Source: CAWHHZ01 sp963829355 (lineage in GTDB: Bacteria > Acidobacteriota > Thermoanaerobaculia > Gp7-AA8 > JAHWKK01). Taken from it: DNA of 64,000 bases. Location of the stretch: NCBI GenBank assembly GCA_963829355.1, contig CAWHHZ010000013.1:248001-312000 (forward strand), read 5' to 3'. Below, one piece after another: positions 44,939-52,610 of the stretch. Both the position numbers and the translations under genes were made by a program. The notes beneath the pieces are model-generated. The model saw only the letters and a program-made list of their open reading frames with translations, was not told the DNA's origin and ran no database searches. The first letter of the stretch is position 1; every line of letters begins with the position of its first letter.

Positions 44939-47320
44939 ATGCTGCGGAACAGATCGATCACAGCACTTCTGCTGATCTTCGCCATCTCGGGTCTCATCTA
45001 TCTTGCGATCAGCCTCTTTCTGCCATCACCGAACCGGCTCATCTTCGGGATCGATCGGCAGAGCGGCGATGTGCGGCTCGCGGAATCGGGCGTAACCTTC
45101 CTTCCCCCTCACAACTACCGGCGGATCTCGTTCGTGAAGCGGAACGGGGCCGCACAGACAGCCGGAATCACCGAGACGCGATCAAAGGAGAATGTGCCGA
45201 TCCGGGTGGCCTACCGGATCAGATTCGACATCGGGAGCGCGCGTCTGCCGGACGCGAAGCGGATCGTGATGAGCGGCTGGGACGCATGGTTCAACGCACG
45301 TGTGGCCGAGGCCGTGCGTGCATTCAGCGGCGAAATCCCGGTAGAGGACCTCATTGCCCCGACTTCGAGGTACAGCAATGTACGGGAGCGGCTCCGGCAG
45401 GCGGTTGTCCGCCATCTGGCGCAGACGGGAATCGATGTGTCCGCGTTTCAAATCGAGAGCCTCACTGTCGACCGCGATGCGCTCCTCGCCTATAAGCGGC
45501 AGGAACTGCGTCGTCGGGCGCGGGCTCCCGTCGGACGCGTGGCGATGTTCGGAATCGACGGAGCCGACTGGGATCTGATCGATTCACTCGTGGACGCTGG
45601 ACGAATGCCGAATCTGGAAACCATCATCCGGTCGGGCGCAAAGGCGAAGATGCAGAGTATCCAGCCGCTGGTGACCCCACTGGTCTGGGCGTCGCTGTCC
45701 ACGGGTGTGCCTCCCTCCAGGCATGGAATCGTCGACTTCTTTGAGCGCGGGGAGAAAGAGCGCCCCGTGACCGGACGGTCGAGGAATGCACCCGCTCTCT
45801 GGGAGATCGCTGCCGGATTCGGCCGCCCGACGGTCGTGGACGATTGGTGGACGTCATGGCCGCCGGATCGAGACGAAGCGATCGTCGTACAGCCTGCGGA
45901 TCCCGAAGCACCCCTCGCCGAGGATCTGAGCGCCCTCAGGATAACGCGGGAGACGGTGGGGTACCCGCAGATCTCGCGCTTCGCCGAGGTCTCCGAAGCG
46001 GAGCTCAACGAAGCTCTGAACGGCGAAGCGGGACAGGAGCCTCTCGCGATCCTGCAGGAAGTACTTTCCCGGACCTGGAGCGATCATCGTGTGGGCCTGG
46101 CTCTCTACCAGCAGAAACAGCCGATGCTGTTCATGCTCGGCTTTCCGGGAGCGGATGTCATCCATCACGTCTTCGGGCCCTTCAATCCGCCTGGTCGCAG
46201 CGCGGTCGACTATGAGCTGCGCACGCGCTACTGGCCGGTGGTGATCAATTACTACATGGAACTGGACCGTCTCCTCGGGGAGTGGAGACAGGTTCTGCCG
46301 GAGGACACCACGATCCTCATCATGTCCGCTTATGGGCACGAGTGGGGTCAGGGCCGGCCAACGACACTGCCTTTTGGACGGTCAGACCTTTCCAGTCATC
46401 GAGAGACCGGGGTTTTCATCGCCTCGGGGAATCGGGTCGACCCCTCGAGAATGATGCGCTCGATCGATCTCCTCGATGTTGCCCCCACGGTGCTGAGTCT
46501 CCTCGGGTTGCCCGTAGCGGAGGAAATGCCGGGAGAGGTGGCGACAGAATTGTTCGAGGGCGTCGAGCCGGTCAAGCTGGTCAAGGTGACGAGTTACAGC
46601 GATGTCGTCGATCTCAATCGGAGGCGCGCGGCTGCGGCCGCGGGTCCAGCGCCCCAGGAGTACCGCGAAGCACTCGCGAAGGTAGGACATCTCGCGCCTC
46701 AGGCCGACGAGCCTGCACGCGCTTCCGATGCTCCCGCGGGAGGGGGACCTGACTGGGGTCAGTACGCGTGGCTGAACAATGAGGGAGCACGACTCGCCGG
46801 GGATGGAAAGCTGGACGAAGCAATCGATCGTCTCGAGGAGGCCATCGGACTGCGGGAGGACCGCGCAACACCTTACCTGAATCTCGCGAAAATCGCTCTC
46901 CAGAGAGAGCGGTACACGAGCGCCGAAGCGCTGGTGTGGAAGGCAATCGACGCCGGGGCGCAGCGACCGGAGTCAATCGTCCTCGATGTCGCCGCGTGGT
47001 ATCGCGGTCACAACATGCCGACGCGAGCGATCAGTTTCCTCGAGGAGGCGCGCGAGCGCTACCCCGATTCGTTCACGATTGTCTCGAACCTCGGTTCTGC
47101 GCTGGCCGCTGCCGAGCGATACAGCGACGGGATCCCGGTACTCGAGGACGCTCTCGGCCTGCGTCCGACTTCGACCGAAGTACTCAACAACCTCGGCACC
47201 ATCTACGCGAAGCGTGAGGACTATGGCCGTGCGCTCGACTACTGGAACCGCTCGCTCGAGATTGCTCCCCGCCAACCAAAGATCGCCGAGGCTGTCCGTG
47301 CCGCGGTAAGCCAGCTTTAG
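44939..47320 (+). CDS. SPFH/band-7 - type I phosphodiesterase/alkaline phosphatase-like - TPR fusion protein
   Basis: 793 residues. One N-terminal membrane helix is followed by an SPFH/PHB-like domain (about 30-190: GIDRQSGDVRLAESGVTFLP, VPIRVAYRIRFDI, LAQTGIDVSAFQIESLTVD). Next is a phosphodiesterase-type alkaline phosphatase domain (about 198-545): MFGIDGADWDLID, TPLVWASLSTGVPPSRHGI, GADVIHHVFGPF, SSHRETGVFIASG. At the end are three or more TPRs (about 610-790). The usual metal-binding SDHG motif reads SAYGHEWGQGRP, so two ligands are missing and catalysis is doubtful. Probably membrane-anchored. The three-domain order is unusual. Confidence 0.8.
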   Translation: MLRNRSITALLLIFAISGLIYLAISLFLPSPNRLIFGIDRQSGDVRLAESGVTFLPPHNYRRISFVKRNGAAQTAGITETRSKENVPIRVAYRIRFDIGSARLPDAKRIVMSGWDAWFNARVAEAVRAFSGEIPVEDLIAPTSRYSNVRERLRQAVVRHLAQTGIDVSAFQIESLTVDRDALLAYKRQELRRRARAPVGRVAMFGIDGADWDLIDSLVDAGRMPNLETIIRSGAKAKMQSIQPLVTPLVWASLSTGVPPSRHGIVDFFERGEKERPVTGRSRNAPALWEIAAGFGRPTVVDDWWTSWPPDRDEAIVVQPADPEAPLAEDLSALRITRETVGYPQISRFAEVSEAELNEALNGEAGQEPLAILQEVLSRTWSDHRVGLALYQQKQPMLFMLGFPGADVIHHVFGPFNPPGRSAVDYELRTRYWPVVINYYMELDRLLGEWRQVLPEDTTILIMSAYGHEWGQGRPTTLPFGRSDLSSHRETGVFIASGNRVDPSRMMRSIDLLDVAPTVLSLLGLPVAEEMPGEVATELFEGVEPVKLVKVTSYSDVVDLNRRRAAAAAGPAPQEYREALAKVGHLAPQADEPARASDAPAGGGPDWGQYAWLNNEGARLAGDGKLDEAIDRLEEAIGLREDRATPYLNLAKIALQRERYTSAEALVWKAIDAGAQRPESIVLDVAAWYRGHNMPTRAISFLEEARERYPDSFTIVSNLGSALAAAERYSDGIPVLEDALGLRPTSTEVLNNLGTIYAKREDYGRALDYWNRSLEIAPRQPKIAEAVRAAVSQL

Positions 47321-47323
47321 GAA

Positions 47324-47396
47324 CGATGAACGATGAACGATGAACGATGAACGATGAACGATGAACGATATGAATGATGAGAGATGAACGACGAAC
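47324..47396. repeat. Tandem array of 7-base unit ATGAACG
   Basis: At least six units GATGAAC/ATGAACG followed by degenerate versions. A short inverted partner, TTCATCG repeated, lies at 47484-47524 and runs into the 3' end of the CAP gene. The bases between the two arrays hold no gene. Confidence 0.88.
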
Positions 47397-47500
47397 GATC
47401 ATTGGGCGACGGTCCAAGGCGTTGAAAATGGTCATCGCGCAGCTTTCGTACGCACACTGATCCACTGGGGCTCTGAGCCAAGGTTTTCATCGTTCATCGT

Positions 47501-48055
47501 TCATCGTTTTTTCATCGTTTCCTTCCTCTCCATTTCCCGCGCGAACAACACCACGACCGAACGACCGTTCATTCTGCGCGTCGTTCCGCCGTCGATCAGT
47601 GCGACTCCGATGTCGGAGAAGTCGGAAGAGAGGATGTTGGCACGGTGGCCGGGGGATTCCATCCACGACTGCACGAGGACACTCGTCGTCTCGTACCCTG
47701 CAGCCAGGTTCTCGCCTGCGATCTTGTGCTCATAGAGGTGGCTGGCAAGGGTTACGAACGGTGAGTGTCCTTCTGGACAGTGGTGACCCCAGTAGCCGAC
47801 CGCCTCCATGTCGGCGATACGATCCTCTGCCGCGGCATCCAGCCGGTCATCCGGTTCGAGCGGCGGAAGTCCCCATTCTTCACGATAGCGATTGATCTCG
47901 CGAACGACGCTTTCTCTCGAGATCGAATCGGGAGCAGGATCGGCTGGAGACGCCCCGACGGCAAGAATGCCGAGGAGAAGTGCACCGAGCCAACGAATCA
48001 GGCGGACACGCTGAGAAAGAACGTGCAGGCTTTTCCTGTCTTCGCTTCCATCCAT
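47501..48055 (-). CDS. Exported CAP/SCP (PR1-like) domain protein
   Basis: 184 residues with signal peptide (LIRWLGALLLGILAVGASPA). CAP domain: INRYREEWGLPPLEPDDRLDAAAEDRIADM, GHHCPEGHSP, GENLAAGYETTSVLVQSWMESPGHRANIL. The His/Glu/His set of bacterial CAP proteins is present. Function of bacterial CAP proteins is mostly unknown. The last codons (KETMKKR) come from a TTCATCG repeat. The start overlaps the kinase 3' end by 58 bases. Confidence 0.85.
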   Translation of the reverse strand: MDGSEDRKSLHVLSQRVRLIRWLGALLLGILAVGASPADPAPDSISRESVVREINRYREEWGLPPLEPDDRLDAAAEDRIADMEAVGYWGHHCPEGHSPFVTLASHLYEHKIAGENLAAGYETTSVLVQSWMESPGHRANILSSDFSDIGVALIDGGTTRRMNGRSVVVLFAREMERKETMKKR

Positions 48056-48849
48056 GCCTTGCCTCCTCGTGAGATTGCGTAACCCCTTACCTCGGCAAAC
48101 CGTACGGCGGTTCGCGTCGCCGCATCAGGCGCGGGGAGGTAGTCGGGGGAGTAAATCGCTTCTCGTTTCTCGGGCGCGATCACGGGACCGTTGTCCATGA
48201 CGAAAAACAGCAGGATCGGCATCCCTTTGTGCTCCATCCGACGGGCGCCGAAGGCGATCTGTCCGCCGCGGGGTACATAGCGAAGCGAGTTCTCGAGATA
48301 GATGCCGACGGCGTTCGATAGACCGCGCGCGTCCTCGACGTCGATCTCCTGATCGATAGTCTCGACCTGAAGCTTGACGCCTTTCGACTCCGCCGATGGC
48401 TCGTAACGGGCCTTCAGCGTATCCAGGATCAGATAGGCAGGCTCTCTCCTCGATCCACCACTGAAGTCGGGCGAGAGCTCGAGAGAAGAGAGCGCCTGAT
48501 CGATGGTCGAGACCGCATCATTGAGGAGATGATCGCTGCCTCGCTGCCGCGCCGCCATACGAAGAGTGGAGCTGAGGCTCTTGAGAGGACCTATGACTGT
48601 CTCGTGGAGAAAGGCGAGCTCGATATCCTCTTCCGTCTCACTCAGTGAAGTGAGCAGAACGACACGGCCGCCCGCGCCCCGCCCGAGCAGGACGGTCGTC
48701 ACCCGGTATTCGATGCCACCGATCCGGCTCGTTGTCGTCTCGGTGGTTTCAAGCCGGCTCGCTTTGACGCCGAGCCGGGTCTCGATCTCCAGGGTGCCGG
48801 GACGTTCTCCGGGACCATAACGCAGAATCTCCCGCGCCTCGCGGCTCAT
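47998..48849 (-). CDS. Atypical histidine kinase-like ATPase protein, N-terminal part frameshifted
   Basis: From ATG 48849 the frame encodes 283 residues: the end of a PAS-like domain, a dimerisation helix with FLHETVIGPLKSLSSTLRM (H-box-like HExxxGPL), and a GHKL ATPase domain with N-box VGIYLENSLRYVP and G-box VMDNGPVI. Upstream the same frame stays open (ILEAVDTAAILFDSSRRLL, PAS start) but has no start codon. A different frame at 48981-49127 supplies ATG and a zinc ribbon, so the true gene is probably 47998-49127 with one base missing near 48984. No response regulator is adjacent. Confidence 0.72.
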   Translation of the reverse strand: MSREAREILRYGPGERPGTLEIETRLGVKASRLETTETTTSRIGGIEYRVTTVLLGRGAGGRVVLLTSLSETEEDIELAFLHETVIGPLKSLSSTLRMAARQRGSDHLLNDAVSTIDQALSSLELSPDFSGGSRREPAYLILDTLKARYEPSAESKGVKLQVETIDQEIDVEDARGLSNAVGIYLENSLRYVPRGGQIAFGARRMEHKGMPILLFFVMDNGPVIAPEKREAIYSPDYLPAPDAATRTAVRFAEVRGYAISRGGKAWMEAKTGKACTFFLSVSA

Positions 48850-48980
48850 GGAGAGGAGCCGGCGGGAGGAGTCGAACAGAATCGCTGCAGTGTCGACCGC
48901 CTCGAGGATCTGTCGGATGTCGTCGATCTCCGCGCCGGGAGCGCTCGGGGTTTCGATCGCGGCGGGGGAGCGGTCAGAGG

Positions 48981-49127
48981 CTACCTGACAGTGGCTGGAG
49001 CAGCCGCGGCGGCAGCGACGCTGGTGGTAACCGGGCGAGCCTGGAGCGAGCCGTCACACTTCCGGCAGAGAAGGCCGTCCGCGATTTCGGCCGAACACAT
49101 CAGACATCGTGTAGTTTTCGGTCCCAT
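48981..49127 (-). pseudogene. Zinc-ribbon N-terminus of the same kinase, out of frame
   Basis: ATG 49127 opens MGPKTTRCLMCSAEIADGLL followed by CRKCDGSL, a four-cysteine zinc ribbon (CxxC, 9 residues, CxxC), an Ala/Val linker and a stop at 48981. The following frame continues without interruption into the PAS domain. The same ribbon type begins the TPR protein at 50389. The join is inferred. Confidence 0.55.
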
Positions 49128-49243
49128 TCTTTTTCCAGTACCGTCGAAAATCTCATTGTCGCTGACCGAATTTCAATCCCCGCCTCAGATCGTTGCTGGT
49201 TTGTGTCCGGGCTGACGGCTCGGCAGGTGCCTGACGGACCCGT

Positions 49244-49426
49244 TCGCCCAACGACCCAACGACTCAATGACTCAACGACCCAACGACCCAACGACTCAAC
49301 GACTCAACGACTCAATGACTCAACGACCCAACGACCCAACGACCCAACGACCCAACGACTCAACGACTCAACGACTCAATGACCCAATGACCCAATGACT
49401 CAACGACCCAACGACTCAACGACTCA
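49244..49426. repeat. Tandem array of 8-base units ACGACCCA / ACGACTCA / ATGACTCA
   Basis: More than twenty consecutive 8-base units with C/T variation at two positions. The same unit family occurs at 15797-15905. The array occupies the gap between the kinase start and the 3-hydroxyacyl-CoA dehydrogenase and ends about 45 bases before that start. Confidence 0.92.
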
Positions 49427-49470
49427 CATTACGATAGACTTCGGCTGACCTGAAGCCAACCGGAGGTTCA

Positions 49471-50322
49471 ATGCAGACAATTGCAGTGATCGGTGGCGGA
49501 ACGATGGGGAACGGAATCGCCCACGTTGCAGCCCAGACCGGTCTTGACGTCACACTCATCGAAGTCAACCAGCAAAGAGCCGATGCAGCCTTGTCGGCGA
49601 TATCGTCGAATCTGCAGCGTGGAGTCGACAAGGGACGGATGTCGGAGGAGGAGAAGAAGGCGATCCTTGGCAGAATCCGTACAGCGGTGAACGCGGAAGC
49701 TGCCGCGGATGCCGATCTCGTGGTCGAGGCGGTCATCGAGGAGCTCGATGTGAAGCGCGATCTGTTCGCCAGGCTCGACAAGGCATGTGGAGAGCACACG
49801 ATCCTCGCCTCCAACACTTCGTCGATCTCGATCACGAAGCTCGCAGCCGCGACGAGCCGTCCGGACAAGGTCATCGGCATGCATTTCATGAATCCGGTGC
49901 CGGTGATGAAGCTCGTCGAGGTCATTCGGGGTATCGCGACTTCGGACGAGACGTGGACGAAAGTCGACGAGCTCGCCCGCCGTATGGGGAAGACGCCGAT
50001 CGAGGTGAACGACTATCCCGGGTTCATCTCCAATCGCGTGCTGATGCCGATGATCAACGAGGCGATTTTCGCCATGTATGAGGGAGTCGCAACAGCGGAC
50101 TCGATCGATGGGGTGATGAAACTCGGCATGAACCATCCGATGGGACCGTTGCAGCTCGCCGACTTCATTGGCCTCGACGTCTGTCTCGCGATCATGAGAG
50201 TGCTCGAGGACGGCTTCGGAGATCCGAAGTACCGGCCATGTCCGCTGCTCGTGAAAATGGTCGACGCCGGCTGGCTCGGAAAGAAGAGCGGCAAAGGGTT
50301 CTACGACTACTCGAAAACGTAA
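49471..50322 (+). CDS. 3-hydroxyacyl-CoA (3-hydroxybutyryl-CoA) dehydrogenase
   Basis: 283 residues, the normal length of Hbd/PaaH. Rossmann motif IAVIGGGTMGNGIAHVAAQ, catalytic His/Glu region GMHFMNPVPVMKLVEVI, NDYPGFISNRVLMPMINEAI and C-terminal GWLGKKSGKGFYDY. It oxidises 3-hydroxyacyl-CoA with NAD in fatty acid, butyrate or aromatic (phenylacetate) metabolism. A GGAGG site is in place before the ATG. Stands alone, so the pathway cannot be fixed. Confidence 0.92.
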   Translation: MQTIAVIGGGTMGNGIAHVAAQTGLDVTLIEVNQQRADAALSAISSNLQRGVDKGRMSEEEKKAILGRIRTAVNAEAAADADLVVEAVIEELDVKRDLFARLDKACGEHTILASNTSSISITKLAAATSRPDKVIGMHFMNPVPVMKLVEVIRGIATSDETWTKVDELARRMGKTPIEVNDYPGFISNRVLMPMINEAIFAMYEGVATADSIDGVMKLGMNHPMGPLQLADFIGLDVCLAIMRVLEDGFGDPKYRPCPLLVKMVDAGWLGKKSGKGFYDYSKT

Positions 50323-50388
50323 CCCGCAACATGACATACTCCCGCCCATTCCACTGTTGAGAATGGGCAGGAAAGAGACCCACACACG

Positions 50389-52263
50389 ATGCTCTGCCAG
50401 ACATGCGGCGCCTTCAATGATGAAGAGCGGGAGTACTGCTTCCGCTGCCAGAACAAACTGCTCGTCCTTTCAGGACTCTACTCGGCCTTCGATGAAGAGA
50501 TGGTCGAGGAGTACGAGGAAGACGAGGAGTTGTCGCTGGACGAACATCTGCTCGAACGGATCTCGGCACTCGAAGAGATCGTCAAGCGGACGGCGGAGGC
50601 ATTGAGAGCAGCCCTCGACTCGGTCCAGAGTCACGAACGGCAGATCTTCGTCAATCAGACGGGTCTCCTCTCGATCAAGGAAGTTCTCGAGCGTCACAAT
50701 GTCCTCCCGGGGGAGGAGCTGCTCGAGCTATGGGAGTCGAAGATGGGCGAGCAGATGCTCGCTCTCGAGAAGAAGGAGAGATTCAGCGAGCGACGCGATC
50801 GCATGCTCTCGCTCTTCCACGGGTCGAAGAAGGATCGCTTCCGCGAGATCATTCAGGAAGCGGGTCACATGATCGAGAGCTTTGAGCAGGAGCGTGCGAT
50901 GAAGCTCCTCGAGGAAGCGTTCAAACTCGACCGCCAGAACTACGAGCTCAGCTTCTTCCTCGGTGAGATGTACTTCAACGAAGGTCGTCTGAGTCGCGCG
51001 CAGCAGTTCCTCGAGACGACGCTCGAGGTGCAGCCGGATCACTTCGATGCCGCGGTTCTCTACGGCGTACTTCTTCACGAGCGAGGGGAGCTCGACGGTG
51101 CGGAGCACTGGCTCCGCCGGGCGATCGAAATCTCGCAGGACTCATTCCTTCCGTACTTTTCCCTCGGGGCGATCTATGCGCTGCAGGGGGAGTTCATCAG
51201 CGCGCAGCGATATCTGGAGGCCGCGATCGAGCTCGAGCCGCTTCCCCAGGCTCACTATCTTCTCGGAACGATCTTTTATGAGAAGGGACAGCTCGACAAG
51301 GCGATCCGCTCGTTCCAGACCGCGGTCAAGATCGATCCCGAGTACGAGGAGGCGATCTACTACCTCGGGCTCTGTTATCTCGACCGGAACTGGAATCGGA
51401 AGGCGATGGAGTGCTTCCAGCAGGCGCTCGAGCTGAATCCGAACAAGATGGAGTACCAGCAGGCCGTCCGTCTCTATCAGGAGCACGACGAGGGACGTCA
51501 CGAGCAGATCAGCGAGCCCGCGACCGAATCGTTCGGTCTCGCCGAAAAGCTCGTCAACGACCGGAACTACGACGAGGCGCTGGAGCTCTACCGCCGCGCG
51601 GCTCAGGTCGATCCCGAGAATCCGAAGATCCTGATTCCGTACGCGCTCCTCTGCTCGCACCTCGACATGAACGCTGAGGCGATCTCGGTCGCGTCTAAGG
51701 TTCTGAACCAGAAGCCCCCGGAGATGGTCGCGGCCGCCGCTTATACGACCCTCGTCGAGGCGCTGCGGGCACAGGGCAAGTACAAGGAAGGTAACCGCCT
51801 GCTCGAGGAGATGCTCAACTCGAGCACGTCGAACTATGCGAGGTCGATCGCCTACTACGAAAAGGCGTACAACCTCGCGGAGATGGGCGAGAACCTCGAC
51901 GAAGCGCTCGAGAGCGCTCAGCTCGCGCTCAAGTATGCGCCTCGCGAGTTGCGGCAGTTCCCGCTCGCGGCGCTCGGCTGGGTCTACTTCAAGAGACGCG
52001 AGTTTCAGAGCGCGATCGACTTTCTTTCAAAATCGAACGACATCGGACCGACCTCCACCAATCTGATGCATCTCGGAATGGCGCTCCTCGAAGCAGGTCA
52101 GAAGGACCAGGCGCGTGTGATTTTTCGCAAGGCCAAGCAGTTTGAGTCAAAGGGTGCGGGTCTCGAGGAGAAGATGCTCGACCAGATGCGTGAAACGACG
52201 CGTCTGATCGATCGCGTCATCTCGACCAGACGGCGGAAGCCGCCACAGCGTCCGGAGGAGTAG
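50389..52263 (+). CDS. Zinc-ribbon TPR-repeat protein
   Basis: 624 residues. A zinc ribbon begins the protein (CQTCGAFNDEEREYCFRCQ, Cys 3, 6, 17, 20). An acidic stretch and a coiled region (about 50-130) precede at least ten TPR units (FFLGEMYFNEGRLSRAQQFLETTLEVQPDH, YLLGTIFYEKGQLDKAIRSFQTAVKIDPEY and others). No signal peptide or catalytic domain. Probably a cytoplasmic scaffold; partner unknown. It follows the dehydrogenase at 66 bases. Confidence 0.82.
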   Translation: MLCQTCGAFNDEEREYCFRCQNKLLVLSGLYSAFDEEMVEEYEEDEELSLDEHLLERISALEEIVKRTAEALRAALDSVQSHERQIFVNQTGLLSIKEVLERHNVLPGEELLELWESKMGEQMLALEKKERFSERRDRMLSLFHGSKKDRFREIIQEAGHMIESFEQERAMKLLEEAFKLDRQNYELSFFLGEMYFNEGRLSRAQQFLETTLEVQPDHFDAAVLYGVLLHERGELDGAEHWLRRAIEISQDSFLPYFSLGAIYALQGEFISAQRYLEAAIELEPLPQAHYLLGTIFYEKGQLDKAIRSFQTAVKIDPEYEEAIYYLGLCYLDRNWNRKAMECFQQALELNPNKMEYQQAVRLYQEHDEGRHEQISEPATESFGLAEKLVNDRNYDEALELYRRAAQVDPENPKILIPYALLCSHLDMNAEAISVASKVLNQKPPEMVAAAAYTTLVEALRAQGKYKEGNRLLEEMLNSSTSNYARSIAYYEKAYNLAEMGENLDEALESAQLALKYAPRELRQFPLAALGWVYFKRREFQSAIDFLSKSNDIGPTSTNLMHLGMALLEAGQKDQARVIFRKAKQFESKGAGLEEKMLDQMRETTRLIDRVISTRRRKPPQRPEE

Positions 52264-52387
52264 AAAGGTTCAAAGGTTCAAGGGTTCAAGGGTTGGAGGG
52301 TTCCGCGGGAGAGCGAGGCGCCAGCTTGCCCGTCATTTCCGAGCGCAGCGAGAAATCCTTCGGTGCTCTGAAGATATCCTCCAGGCT

Positions 52388-52517
52388 GTCATCCTGAGCC
52401 GCCGGATCCCGCGAAGCGGGAGGAGGATGGTCGAAGGATCGCGTACGGCCCGACTCTCCCGACGGTAAGTACGAGACAGTCAGGACGTACGCGATCCTTC
52501 GCTGCACTCAGGATGAC
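52388..52517. repeat. GTCATCCTGAG palindromic repeat, complete copy
   Basis: Starts GTCATCCTGAGCCGCCGG and ends CTGCACTCAGGATGAC, with the central words TACGAGACAGTCAGG and ACGTACGCGATCC. A short GTCATTTCCGAGCGCAGCG variant lies at 52331, and a 9-base AAGGTTCAA array at 52264-52302. No gene is seen between 52264 and 52610. Confidence 0.9.
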
Positions 52518-52610
52518 AATCTTCACTCGTTTACAAAAATCTACTCACTGTAGAAACAGGAGCGTATCTGAGATGATCGTCAGACAGGGACGATCATCAT
52601 TTTCAAAGTC

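Noticed and set aside
49244..49426. Repeat array considered as a CRISPR or replication-origin iteron set
   Set aside because: Continuous 8-base units without spacers; no replication gene, DnaA-box pattern or AT-rich unwinding region.
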